A stretch of 64,000 nt of DNA, from contig OZ287700.1 of the NCBI GenBank assembly GCA_965649825.1, positions 434,001 through 498,000 on the forward strand. The letters run 5' to 3'. The notes below the pieces were generated by a model. It was not told the origin of the DNA. It saw only the letters and a list, made by a program, of their open reading frames with translations, and made no database searches. Shown piece after piece: positions 10,036-20,755 of the stretch. Every line of letters starts with the position of its first letter. The stretch's first letter is position 1. The position numbers were made by a program, and so were the translations under genes. The stretch is from Penicillus capitatus (Eukaryota; Chlorophyta).

Positions 10036-11051
10036 ATGAAGTCCATCGCTGTTGCTACTTTTGTTGGCCTGCTCCTCATCGCCGTGGCCGGTCGCGACCT
10101 GCGACAAGTCTCTATCTCGGCGACCGCTGTTGCCCAAAGTACAGGTGGCGGAGTGGCATCCGCCGTCGTGGATACGTCGGCGTCGCCTGCTCTTATGGTA
10201 GCGAGTGAAGCGCCTGTGTCGACGGAACCAGCTCCGCCTCGTCTCCTCGATGTCTATTTCCTTGTGGATTTGACCGAAACCTCCACGAGCTTCATCGCAG
10301 AACTCGCTCAGGATGCATCGATAATTGTGAACGAGTCCTTCGCGGTGACCGAGACAGTCTATCTCGGCGTGGGTACGTATCAGGACACCCCCGATGCGTC
10401 CTCGTTCACAAATCTTGTCAATGTCTCGGGTGCATTGAACTTGACAGAAAGCACTCTATCTAGGTGCGCTTCGGATGAGAAGGTTCATAACGAATGACAC
10501 GTGTGCTTCGTTGTAGTTTGTCTGCCATCGCTGCGGATGAAGGCGAGGAATCTCAGTTCCTTGCATTGGAGGAGGTGGCCACGAACGAGACCTTCGGCTT
10601 TCGCCCGAACTCGACAAGAATTATCGTCTGGATCGGCAATGCCCCTGCCATCGATCCTATCGATAGCATCACCGAAGAGACCGTCATCGATGCCTTGCTC
10701 GCACAAGGCAGCATGATCGTCGCCATCGATACAGGAGATCTCGATGCCGAAGGACAAGTGACGCGCATCATCGAGGCAACAGGCGGCATGTACGTTCCCA
10801 ATGCTCCACCGTGTGCTCGATGATCTCGTGCTTGTGTGTCTAGTCTGTTCAGCGCAGATGCGGATGGGGCCTTTACATCAGTCGATGTCGCGACGTCGAC
10901 GCCTGAAGTGATGGCTTCGGTTAGTGGCACCGCCAGCGGGGACATCACTGCTGTGACCGCTACGGTGGATGGTGTCGATGTTCAAGCCACTTCGGCCACC
11001 AACTTGACGGAGACCATCATCCAGGGCATTTCTGAACTGTTCGCGCCTTAA
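10036..11051 (+). CDS. Secreted protein with an integrin/VWA-like domain (spliced)
   Basis: It begins with a clear signal peptide (MKSIAVATFVGLLLIAVAG). About 60 residues of Ala/Ser/Thr/Pro spacer follow, then LLDVYFLVDLTETSTSFIAE, in which DLTETS sits where the MIDAS motif (D-x-S/T-x-S) of integrin and von Willebrand A domains lies. Later segments IIVWIGNAPAIDPIDSITEE, MIVAIDTGDLD and IIEATGGMY alternate strand and helix as in this fold. Introns are GTGCGCTTCG...TTGTAG after TLS and GTTCCCAATG...GTGTCTAG after GGMY. Joining them gives a terminal part SLFSADADGAF...ISELFAP. Several Asn-x-Ser/Thr sites fit an exported glycoprotein. The VWA assignment is by motif and pattern only. Confidence 0.7.
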
Positions 11052-11293
11052 GGGTCGCGACAGAAAGATCACTTCATTGACTCTGTTTCGTTTGTCAACC
11101 TTATCTCTTGCCAGCACATTGGTACGAGAGCTGCTCTAGCAGTGACTGCTGATTTCGTTGTGTATGGACGGATGGGTCTATTCATAGCTGTATGATGTCT
11201 TCATCGCCACCCGGTTGATAAGTGGCAGTATGTAAGATCTATCTGAAACGTTATTATCGAGATCAATTCACGAGCGATCGGATGCGGAGGCAG

Positions 11294-12226
11294 ATGCATC
11301 GCGCGTCTAACAAACGCCACACGTCTGTCGATGGCCTACGAGGACCGTCGCCTGTGTTCGGGTAGGACGTGTACTGTTACCATACGTTTCTCTCAGGAAT
11401 AGTGACATCAGCTGGTGCGTATCGACCAAAGTGCAGATGGCTGCACATCTGCCAGACGGGTTGGATGCCGCTCCGTTGTCGACGACAGTGCAGCAGGCAA
11501 GAGCCACGGCGCGTAAACGGTTGGTCAGTCGCACTGGCGGCGCATCATGTCACCATGTACAGGAAAACGTGTGCTTCCGCCTCTGGACCTCGCCGAAGCT
11601 CTGAAGCATAGAGTGACGATGGCGGGCACGGCCAGAAGGAATAGCTTTGGCGAATGGTATCTGCCGCCGACGGAATGGAATACCGTCCATACGGCACGGT
11701 AGGTCATACAGAGGCCAGGAGGAGGTGCCTTTCGTTCTAACCTTCTAGAACGTGGGCGGAACTTCATAAAGTGGAACGTCCGATGCTGAATGCAATGATC
11801 GAACGGGGGAGAAACAAATCGAAGGCGTCTGGAGAGTCATCGCATTTGAAAACGCTGGAGCGCGAACTGCAGAGGAAGATCAAATCGGAGGGATACGTCG
11901 TTGCCGCGTTCAAAGGTCAGACGCACCGAGCCGAGAACTCTCACCAACAATCGCGAGTTCTTGCAGAATTCACCAAGTCGCACGGATATCGACAGCCACG
12001 ATTCCTGCAGCGCATCAAGACGCCTTCCAACGCTGCCCTCGAAAACACAAGGTAAAGATCACGGTTGAAGTGCGAGCCTCTCGACACAGAGATCCTTTTT
12101 AGAAAGAGCATCCAGTACGCGGCAACGCATGCCATTCCTCTCAGTCAAGGCACTTCCTTACCGGAGCTCGCCGAGTTCCTGACCATAGAAAGCTGCCAAC
12201 GGATGTCTAAACACCTCGCCTGGTGA
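11294..12226 (+). CDS. Unknown basic, partly coiled-coil protein (spliced)
   Basis: I do not recognise this protein. A coherent reading frame is obtained with four introns whose phases all agree: GTAGGACGTG...TCTCTCAG, GTAAACGG...CATGTACAG, GTAGGTCATA...CCTTCTAG and GTAAAGATCA...TTTTTAG. The product has about 245 residues, starting MHRASNKRHTSVDGLRGPSP and ending SCQRMSKHLAW. It is basic. The middle part (HLKTLERELQRKIKSEGYVV) is likely helical or coiled coil, and WYLPPTEWNTV is a conserved-looking patch. There is no signal peptide or membrane segment. It ends 28 bases before the stop of the convergent EF-hand gene. Confidence 0.6.
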
Positions 12227-12254
12227 ATGGCTGCCATGGCCAGCTGCTTTCCTT

Positions 12255-13139
12255 CTAGGTATACACATCGGAAACGCAGTGTTCCTCGATGCGTGTTTCG
12301 GCTTCGGTACTGTCTGAACGCTCCTCTGCTGTGTCCGACGGGATCTCTTGAAATGCGTTGGTCTTCAGACCAGCCGTCACGTCGCCGTCATGACTGGTTT
12401 TGTCCGCGAGATCCATATACACGGGTCTTTGGCATTTGAGTAAGCGAATGAACTCGCCATAGTCGATCGCACCGTCGCGGTTCGTGTCCATCAATCCAAG
12501 GAACTCATCCATCTCAGCTTCGCTCAAGAGATTGCCCAGCTCTTTCATCGTCGTCTTAAACTCCGCCGTCGAGATTTCGCCGTTGCCATCTTTGTCAAAG
12601 AAATTGAACGCGCGTTCAAGGATGCCCTCCTCCTCGTCTTGGTTCTCGAGCAACGCGTGCCAGAGATGCAAGAAATGCACAAACGCATATGGGGCGACGG
12701 AGGCGAGTCCGAGGGCACGGAGCTTTGCCTCGATCACATATTCCGGTGGGTTCATGCCGACTGAGTAACAGAGGAAAACCAGATCCTCCAGCGACATACC
12801 ATCCGACTGCTCGTGCATCCCTAACGCATGCAACGTGCATCGAGCCAGATGTATCTGCTCCGTCGATAGACCACAGTTCTCGATGGCGAACTCAAACGAC
12901 GGCTCCTCTTTTCTCGTTGGCCACCACTGCCGAAGCAGCTTTCGCAGATACTCCATCATGTGCCGACGTCGGGGCAGATACAACACGTCAACGTTTGTCA
13001 CGAGAGCGACGCATCGACGATGAACGGCGTCACGATCATGATCGCACTCGATGCTCGATCGATCGTCGCCGTAACGATCGAGTGCACGACGCAAGATATC
13101 GCGCTCGTTGTTCGGCGCGGTGATGTCTTTGTTGTCCAC
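12255..13139 (-). CDS. EF-hand calcium-binding protein (calmodulin-like C-terminal pair)
   Basis: An intronless ORF of 294 residues. Two canonical EF-hand loops occur near residues 190-240: DKDGNGEISTAEF and DTNRDGAIDYGEF, with correct positions 1, 3, 5, 7, 9 and 12. They are separated by the calmodulin-like linker KELGNLLSEAEMDEFLGLM. The N-terminal 170 residues are not calmodulin-like but contain a helical region (IHLARCTLHALGMHEQSDGM). The C-terminal 55 residues are acidic and probably disordered. A Ca2+-sensing role follows from the hands; the partner is unknown. Confidence 0.85.
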   Translation of the reverse strand: MDNKDITAPNNERDILRRALDRYGDDRSSIECDHDRDAVHRRCVALVTNVDVLYLPRRRHMMEYLRKLLRQWWPTRKEEPSFEFAIENCGLSTEQIHLARCTLHALGMHEQSDGMSLEDLVFLCYSVGMNPPEYVIEAKLRALGLASVAPYAFVHFLHLWHALLENQDEEEGILERAFNFFDKDGNGEISTAEFKTTMKELGNLLSEAEMDEFLGLMDTNRDGAIDYGEFIRLLKCQRPVYMDLADKTSHDGDVTAGLKTNAFQEIPSDTAEERSDSTEAETRIEEHCVSDVYT

Positions 13140-13234
13140 GTGTCATCCGTCGTGCTATTCCATTGCTTGGTCACCCTTTCTACGCGGATGGTCGGTTGCA
13201 TTTCTCGTGAAAGGACGCGTGCGTTTGTGCAGAC

Positions 13235-14826
13235 GTGATACAGAAGCACAGCCGTTCATGCGGTGAATGCCACACCTGCGCTGCCTGTCTCCAGCGATGG
13301 AATGCTCTGTGCAGTTTCTTCGTCGAACCGCGCAGCTTGGCACTCGGTCTCTTCGTGGGCGCCGCCGCAGGGGGTGCTACCACACTCATCTGTGTCCGCC
13401 CCGATATCCTCCCCAAAAAACGTACCCTCTCCTCATCCATGCACAGAGATCCTCACAAACCATCTCTTCGCAGTGACAGGAGACCGCACGCCTGTTCCCA
13501 TACCCTCTTCAGAAAAGCTACCCGAGAGACGCGTCCCTCCTCTGGAAGCCACATACGATCACCCTGCCCTCAAATACGGTATATTTGTCAGCCCGCATTG
13601 CCGAGACAGTCCATAGGCATCGGAGACGTGTGAGCAGGTGTACCGACTCCTGGCTTCGGTCTACAGAATCTGAGGTTCTTTGATGGATTTGTGGCCGCTT
13701 TCGATAGCCGAACGCGCAATCCAAGTTGGGTACTGGAGCGTTTGATTCGGGGAGAAGAACGCGAGGCAGATGTGGATCGGTAGGATCTGATATGGGACGC
13801 TTTCGTCCGGCCATGCGTCTCCTTGTAGAACGCGATCCGTGTTTAGCGAAGATCCGTTGATCGACAAGCGATTCCGCAACAAACTCGACGATTTCCGAGA
13901 TTCGGGATACGATCGAGGACACATGGCACCTGCTGCCAATCACCGACGCACTCAGAAAGCCATGGATGATACATTCACCCTCACGTAACAAACCCACCCA
14001 TCACGCACGCTCTCCCCTGCCCTGATGATCACCTGCAGGAACATCAGCCCACAAGTCGGAAAAGGCTTCAACAGGTCCGTGCGTTCAGAGATGTGTGCTC
14101 TCGTTGATAGATGTGACCAACAGAGATTATTGGGCGCGTTTTGAGAAGTTTGTGCGGGATCTGGCGAAAGTGAGTGCGGCTGTGTTTGTGACGACCGGTC
14201 CCCTGTGGTTACCCGAGAGAAAAGCCGAAGGGAAATACATGATGAAGTATCCCATGATTGGCCACCCTCCTGCACTGATCTCTGTTCCCACACATTTCTA
14301 CAAAGTCATTTTGGCCGAGCCAAAAGATCAGCTGCTGGTGGAAGACGGAGAGGAGGAAGATCTCGCCCTCATGAACTGTGCCGTCGCCGCCTTCGTGATG
14401 CCCAATCGTTCCATCCCCGAAGACGTGCCGCTCACGCGATTCGCCGTTCCCATTTCGGATCTGGAGAGTGCCACGGGATTAACATTCTTCCCAAAGTACA
14501 TGACAGCAGAGAAGAGAGCTTTGCTCGATCGAGCCGCCCTCATCTGGAGATCCATTGGTCGTGCACTGCAAGGCAAATCCAACATCTCTCTTTTGGAAAC
14601 GCTGGACGGAGCCGACTCGGAAAACAACTCCAAAAAGAAACCCGTCGATATTGCTCAAGTAAAAAAGGATCAGCTTCGGCCTATCAGAGGTATAGATGGA
14701 TGGCGTTTGCGACCACCCTTGATCGTTGCCTACGAATGCTCTAGGCAAGGAATGTGCGATGGAACCGCATCTATGTTATCATGCAGAATGCACACTGCCC
14801 CCGCCCAATTTCTGGAAGAAGAGTGA
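13235..14826 (+). CDS. Endonuclease G-type DNA/RNA non-specific nuclease (spliced)
   Basis: The catalytic signature YDRGHMAPAANHRRTQKAMD (DRGH motif with the general-base His and the metal-binding Asn) is followed by NISPQVGKGFNRDYWARFEK, FVTTGPLWLP, ISVPTHFYKVI and FFPKYM, the order found in EndoG/NUC1 of mitochondria. The N-terminus has a basic stretch and a short hydrophobic segment (ALGLFVGAAAGGATTLI), consistent with an inner-membrane anchor after mitochondrial import. Introns with matching phases: GTACCC...CTTCGCAG, GTATATTTG...GTGAGCAG, GTAGGATC...CTTGTAG, GTAACAAACC...CCTGCAG and GTCCGTGCG...GATGTGACCAACAG. The C-terminal 100 residues run past the family core, with a Lys-rich patch. 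The start at 13,235 gives the longest frame; an internal Met is possible. Confidence 0.92.
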
Positions 14827-14901
14827 GGAGAGACAACAGAAGCCGCCGCCGCCGCCATCATCCAAATCTTAAGAGACTTATTCACAGTGTCAGAGATCGC
14901 T

Positions 14902-15719
14902 TTATCTTTTTTGTTGCATCACAAAGTGGAGAATGTCGATGATGTAGCGAACGCCTTCTGGCGTCATGGCCAAGACATCTCTTAAGTAACATTTCTCTGG
15001 GGAGAATCGCAGTTCTTCTATCGACCTGCGAGAATTCCTTGAATAACGAAGGAGGGAGGGGTCTGAGATGAATGGACGAGAGAACTGGACCTGTAGTTTT
15101 GTCGAATGAATTGCATGCATTTGTCTGCAAGGGCCGTCTGCTGATACTGTGCGGCAAAGGCCAGCCATTTCAGTACATAGTCATTCTTAACACGCAGCGT
15201 GCTAAACACTGTCCGTGGACTGAGCAAGAACGCATGACATCGCTCCATCACACCCTGCATCCCGTACTTATCCGCCAAGGCAAAGATCCGAGCTGCATTC
15301 TCCTGTACATCACACAGCTGTCGAGATCGAGAGACGTCACATCATAAAGTGTGTGTGACCCAGTTGATATCCGTCACAGGTGTGATGGGATAGATAACGC
15401 CCAAGATTTCTGTCCAATCCGCCGAACTCTCTTCCACAGCAAATTCCAACATGCCTCCCTCGCTCTCGGCGTTTTTGGTCGCTCCGGGGCATTCGCGGAA
15501 GACGCTCGACCACTTGGATAGAATCAGACGATGGACATAGAGGCGTTCATCGTCATTGCAGATAATACACTATGCAAGGAGGTCCGCGTCTCAGCCGATG
15601 ACGCCAGTGTCAAGAGGGTGTACCATATCGGCATCGCACGTGAGGTCATCCTTCCCTGTGAAAGATTTGACGCGTGCGGGACTTTCGTTAGCCGATTGCG
15701 ACGAAGCACACGTGTTCAT
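14902..15719 (-). CDS. BTB/POZ domain protein (spliced; 5' end uncertain)
   Basis: Read on the minus strand, CIICNDDERLYVHRLILSKW followed by SSVFRECPG matches the start of a BTB/POZ fold (the 'hrliL...S..F' block). After introns, NAARIFALADKYGMQGVMER then gives the 'aeky.m..L...c' block, followed by a BACK-like helical region. Introns include GTACACCCTC...TTGCATAG, GTCACACACA...GATGTACAG and GTCCAGTTCT...TTCTCGCAG; the last joins NYR to SIEELRFSPEK, ending MQQKR. Upstream, a charged helical stretch (EEKAHEETSTDSLADALAHM) is in frame but separated from the chosen Met by a TGA, so the true first exon is unsettled. BTB proteins often act as dimeric adaptors for Cullin-3; that role is inference here. 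Confidence 0.7.
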
Positions 15720-15915
15720 TTCTCAAATGCCGGACATTTGTTTCATATGCGCTAAAGCGTCTGCTAAACTGTCGGTGGACGTCTCTTCATGTGCTTTCTC
15801 CTCCGCCCGCAGCTACGTCCGAAATACGCTGAGTGGCGAGAGCGTTGTGTTGGAAACGATCTTACGCGTTTCTTCCATTCGAGACGCAAACGCTCTGCTC
15901 TCTGTCTGCTCTCCT

Positions 15916-17496
15916 TCATACGTTCCAACCGGCGTGCCCGGCGTCGTAACCTACGCTCCGCCGCAGCCGCCGAAGATCTAGATCACTTGGATCATCTGAG
16001 AAGGGCGATCGTATGCTGGACGCCCACTTCTTGAGTCGTTCCATCGCATAAGTGCCAAATTTCCCATAGTACCCTCCATCTGTCTGTGCAGGTCGCAAGA
16101 GACGTGGCGCTTCCATACACGATGCACAGCAGCAGCCTTGTAAACGTGCTTTGCAGGCATCGCATGCGATAAAGAGTCGATTGCAGTCGACATTGGCGCA
16201 GTTGACATGGGGCACATGACCTGGACCATTGCACACTTGACAGCGGATGGACGAGGGCAGACCTTCGGCCGTTTCCTTGACATCTAGTCCAGGACGATCG
16301 CATAAGGAGGGCCACGATTTGGACGTACCTTCGGGGACGATGGCCATACGGCCGTCGAAAACGAAGAGACTGCCATCCCATAGTGCACTCCCTTCTTCCT
16401 TAAAGTACTTTTGGACGCCGCCTTCAAGGGAATAGAGATTTTGGAATCCGTTCCTGCGCAGAACGGTCGAATAGATATCGCAACGGATGCCGCCTGTACA
16501 GTACATCTGCAAATTTGTGAGCCGTACAGGATCCAAAAGATCACTGTGTTCATACCAGTACAGGGGTGTCCTTATCGGCAGCCACGAGTGGCTCTGGGAC
16601 GGTATCGGCCACTGGCGTCTCACTAAAGGCGTCTTCGCTTGGTCGAACCGCCCCTTCAAAATGACCCGCATCCCATTCGTAGCCATTTCGCACATCCAAC
16701 ACGATCGGCTGAAGATTCTCACACATCACATTCATGGACGTCCGTCACATCATCATGTGATGTGGGTGAGGACTTTGGCGGCGCAGGTTGGCGCGGTGAT
16801 TGCCTCCTTCAAGCGTGCTTTCCATTCGACAGGGGTCAGTGGAGTGGCGCGTTGCTCTGCCTGTGTGATGGGCAGCGATGCCAGGCCGCCTTGAAGCTGT
16901 ACCAGATTCGGCTTCACCTTCAATCTGAGCTTAGGAAACATATGCTGATCGACCTCATCGCAATTCCACTGTAGCTCCTATCGATCCATCCGACACCATA
17001 CGTCTGACCCATCCTCCTTCAACCGAATCTCACTTCAAAGGCGGACTGATGTCGCACCCAATACACATAGGCCTCTGTATCCGACACCGATCCCGTAAAC
17101 TGTGCGTTCACACCCTGCGAGGAGAAGTAGATGCGTCCCCGGATATCACGCCCTTGCATCCATTCCTTATGTTCTTGCACCACCTGTCACATCACCGCTA
17201 TATGACCACGCCTTTAGAGGCAGCAAGCAATACACGTCGACCTGATCAGGCCGGTCAATGTCCACAAGATGATAGAAATTCACGATCCGATAATCCTTCT
17301 CCTTCACGATCGGCTCCGTCCTTCCCACCTCTGCCGTCTCCCTCGTCCAGCGATGATCACGGTGCGTCGCGCTCGGCCATGTCATCCGTTGAGGATATCG
17401 CCCAATCCACGGCCGACCAAAGATACGCGACGCGCTCGGACATGAACGTAAAGCAACGCGTCGCATCGACAACATTTGATAGATAACGTGCAGCAC
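15916..17496 (-). CDS. TSTD2/TrhO-like rhodanese-domain protein, probable tRNA uridine hydroxylase family (spliced)
   Basis: Family members hydroxylate U34 of tRNA (bacterial TrhO); the eukaryotic homologue is TSTD2. Seen in order: [20 protein letters not shown], the ferredoxin-like block [20 protein letters not shown], then the rhodanese domain with [20 protein letters not shown] and the active-site loop [20 protein letters not shown] (Cys of CTGGIRC), then [14 protein letters not shown] and LFVFDGR. A C-terminal Cys-rich part follows (CQVCNGPGH...[16 protein letters not shown]), as in TSTD2/TrhO. Introns: GTCGACGTG...GGTGATGTGACAG, GTGAGATTCG...GTCGATCAG, GTCCTCACC...AATCTTCAG (which holds two TGATGTGA copies) and GTATGAACAC...TTTGCAG. 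The N-terminus is Arg/Ser rich and may be an organelle presequence. The 3' end may be shorter than the open frame. Confidence 0.85.
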
Positions 17497-17542
17497 GTCG
17501 TGAATTTTTCTCGCTCTTCTTCCTACGCGTTTTCGCAGTCAT

Positions 17543-18726
17543 ATGGCGTCGGCCATCTCGATACCACCTACGAAGACGGAATCGCTTCCCGCAGATGTTA
17601 CCGTGCTCCCTATCAAGCTGACGTCTGACAATAAACACACCGACGCCGTCCACGCGCAGAGCTGCCGTCCACGTTTCTCAAAGAAAGACGTGTCGGCGCT
17701 CTGTAGTGTTTTGGCCTTGACGGCGTCGCTTATGATATACGGAATTCTGCAAGAGCGTATCATGACTGTTCCATTCGGTCCAGACAAACGACGATTTCGG
17801 CATTCTCTTTTCTTGGTTCTCTGCAACCGACTGGTCGCCTGTTTCCTGGCGCTGCTGACAGTCTACTTCACCGGAGGGAAGGTGGAGCCCGTTGCTCCTC
17901 TGCATAGCTATGGATTGATCAGCATCGCCAACGTTGTCTCCTCCGCCTGCCAGTACGAAGCGCTGAAATATGTCTCCTTTCCTGTACAAGTACTGGCCAA
18001 GTGCACGAAGATGATCCCCGTCATGGTCTGGCAGTCGATCATTGCACGGGCGCGCTATTCTGTGAGGGAATACCTGGAAGCGACCGTCGTTGCTCTCGGA
18101 TGTGCTATTTTTCTACTCACTGGTGAAGTGAGCTCATCAGGAACGGCCCACGCCTTCCATCGAGGTGCTGTGTACTTCATGGGCGGTGGCATTCTCGTGA
18201 TCTATCTCGCCGTGGACGGTTTCACATCGACTTGGCAGGGCTGGCTCTTTACTGGCTATCAAATGGACATTGGAAATCAAGTGCTCTATACCACGCTCTG
18301 CTCGATCTGTCTCAGCAGTTGTGGTCTGCTGGTCTCCGGAAAATTTCAAGCGGCTCTAGAATTCGTGAGGGATTACCCGGAGGTGTGGTGGTGGATTGTG
18401 GGTATCTCTTTGGCAAGCGCTGCCGTTCAGTTCCTCGTCACGCATACCATCAAAGAGTACGGCGCTCTTGTTTTTGCGACAGTGATGACGACGCGACAGT
18501 GGTTCTCGATCCTGCTTTCCTGTCTTCTCTTTGCCCATCCTCTCACATCTGGGCAATGGTATGCCTCGATGCCGGTCAGCAGAGAATCGATGTATACGGT
18601 GTCGCTGTTTCTAGGTTGGGTACGGTGTTGGTCTTCGGGGCATTGTATCGCCGGTTTTATGAGAAGCACCAATATCAACAACAACAAGCAACAACAACAA
18701 CAGATAATCTCATTAGAACGCAATAA
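17543..18726 (+). CDS. SLC35B-type nucleotide-sulfate transporter (PAPS transporter-like)
   Basis: A multi-pass drug/metabolite-transporter fold protein. The blocks QERIMTVPFG, FPVQVLAKCTKMIPVMVWQS, DGFTSTWQGWLF, and GALVFATVMTTRQWFSILLS then LLFAHPLTSGQW are typical of the SLC35B2/B3 branch, which moves PAPS into the Golgi for sulfation. One intron is needed near the end: GTATGCCTCG...GCTGTTTCTAG joins GQW to LGTVLVFGALYRRFYEKH, restoring the family C-terminus. The tail ends in Gln/Thr-rich sequence. About ten hydrophobic segments are visible. The start lies 46 bases from the start of the divergent rhodanese gene. UDP-sugar transport by the related B1/B4 branches is the alternative. Confidence 0.85.
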
Positions 18727-19393
18727 CACGTGATTGATTTCTTGAATGGATGCGGAGAGCAAAGCTGACAGAAAATAGCTGCTTCTTAAATGCAATGCAT
18801 CTGTCACCGCGAAAGATTGAGAGCCACATCTGTCTGACGTATCTTATCCGTTTCTGTTCCATACGTAAACAGGTGCAAAAAGGCAGGATCGGGATGTGGC
18901 TGTCATGTTATTGTATCTCATTCTTTCTCGCAAATAGAAAATCAAAGTGCACAGAAAAACGAAACGAGAAGAATTCCAATGGAAGATTTGCAAAACGGAC
19001 ACCCCTTGTGCCACGCGCTTCTGCTTGATGGGTGTTTTGTGCTGCACGGAAGAATCCTAGTTGAGCAGACTAGGGGCGCTCTTGGTATGGTTCTGGGGCT
19101 TGCTTGGAAAAGAGCGGAGAAAAAATCAAACATTGGACACGACGAACGCAGGGCGTTGCCAGGTACGTACGTACGCTTAATAAACACGGCCTCCTCCATT
19201 CACTCGCGGAGCTCCGCTTCCACTCTCAGACATTCCAACTTTTTGGCAAACCAGCAAAACAGCCAAATGAACACTCTCTAAGGATCCAGAGATTGTCACT
19301 TTACGATATCCTGTTTCGGGAGCAACGTCTTCACGATCAGAGACCTTGACACGCGCTCCAGAAATCTAAACAGATCAACACCGGCGCCTTCTC
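18727..19393. other. Convergent spacer, no gene seen
   Basis: About 670 bases between the ends of the transporter and the KH-protein genes. The reading frames are short and have no similarity I recognise. A run of TACGTACGTACG lies near 19,164. It is presumably the two 3' UTRs. Confidence 0.4.
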
Positions 19394-20483
19394 TTATCGT
19401 TTATGGGCAGCATCGGCGTTTACTTGTGTGATTTCGGCAATGTTTTTACCCTTTCGACCAAGAATCGCACCCGTATCCGCATTGGTGACGTCCAGAATGG
19501 TCGTGCAATTTGCGTTTGCAAGCGGAGCCACATGTTGTGAGAGCGAGGCCATGGTTGAGAATCCGCTGCGTTGACCTGACCCCGGAGACAGCGGTTGTTC
19601 TGCATACTCATCATACTTTGGATCCTCTGACAGCTAGAGCAACACCAAAACACAGATCATCATCACCATCTAATACCATCCATCCCCCTCTACTTTGCTC
19701 AGAATGAGACCAAATGCACGCATGATTTGAGAAGTACTGCCTTTGACGGTTACCAAGCGCTCGCTGACTCCAGGCAACAAAGTATCCTGTCCTTGAATCC
19801 TATCGCACATATCACTCTTATGGATGAGTCATATGGCAGGATGCTGTCCAATGCCTCGTTATTACCTAATGTCGGCCTTACAGTCTTCCATGAAGGCACG
19901 GACCGTCGATCCTCCCTTCCCAATAACGGCACCACACAATCGAATCGGAATACAGAGCTTCACACGGAGGTTGCCGTCTTCATCTGTGGCTGGTTCATCA
20001 TCTTCACTCCCAGCTGTTTCTTCTTTGATTTTACCGAGCACCAAATGCACAGCGGTCAGCACAGAATGCAGCGTTCCCGATATCACTGCGATTCTCTCTT
20101 TAGTGCCTAACAAGCGACGCCGACGGTCACAACACAGCACAGGGTCATTACCTCCTTACCAGCGAAATACTCCCCAGCCCTCGACAGCTGAATCCGTGCT
20201 TGTGAAGATAACTGAAATTCGCTGATGGTCGCGCCGCCCTGCGCGCCGACGTCTTGTGTCCGGAAAATAACGTCATGCGTACTTTGCCGATGATGGAGCC
20301 GGCAACGGAATTCGACACAAGGAGCTTCAGGACCGCTTTCTGGTCGCCGCTCGGAACTGAAAGCATAACGCGACCGTCGTGCTTTGCTCGTCGACGGATG
20401 GTGCACGCACCTTCTTGTACTGTCAGTTTCTCTTCGACCTCTTCGACGAGCGTCTCTCCCTGAAACCGCACGCACACACGCAC
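19394..20483 (-). CDS. RNA-binding protein with three KH domains (PCBP/Nova-like, spliced)
   Basis: Three KH modules can be read on the minus strand. KH1: LKLLVSNSVAGSIIGK spliced (acceptor GCGCAG) to GGATISEFQLSSQARIQLSR. KH2: LRVKLCIPIRLCGAVIGKGG then STVRAFMEDCKADIR, followed by ITVKG-type beta and a helix. KH3: ANCTTILDVTNADTGAILGR then KGKNIAEITQVNADAA near the C-terminus. Each has the GxxG loop (GKGG, GKGG, GRKG), so all should bind single-stranded RNA. A disordered acidic linker (KEETAGSEDDEPATDEDG) separates KH1 and KH2. The stop at 19,394 ends DAAHKR. The start is uncertain: a possible short first exon MEVRDRLLT lies near 20,530. Confidence 0.85.
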
Positions 20484-20755
20484 GGTCGTGTCCCTTACGC
20501 CGTCAAGAGCCTATCGCGCACCTCCATGACGGGTATGGCGTTGCTTCAATGGTACAGAGATTTATCGTCCAAAAGCGATACGATTTGGAACGAAGAACGA
20601 CAACAGCTACAAAGCAAAAGGAACGGGATCGCTTTGAATCAGCTCGAGACGTGATGATGTGACGTTCTTGAGGGCCATTGTGCAAAACTTAATAATAAAT
20701 GCGTCATGGATACGCTCGAGTGCGATCCACAAAGAATCTCCATAAGTGCGAAGGG

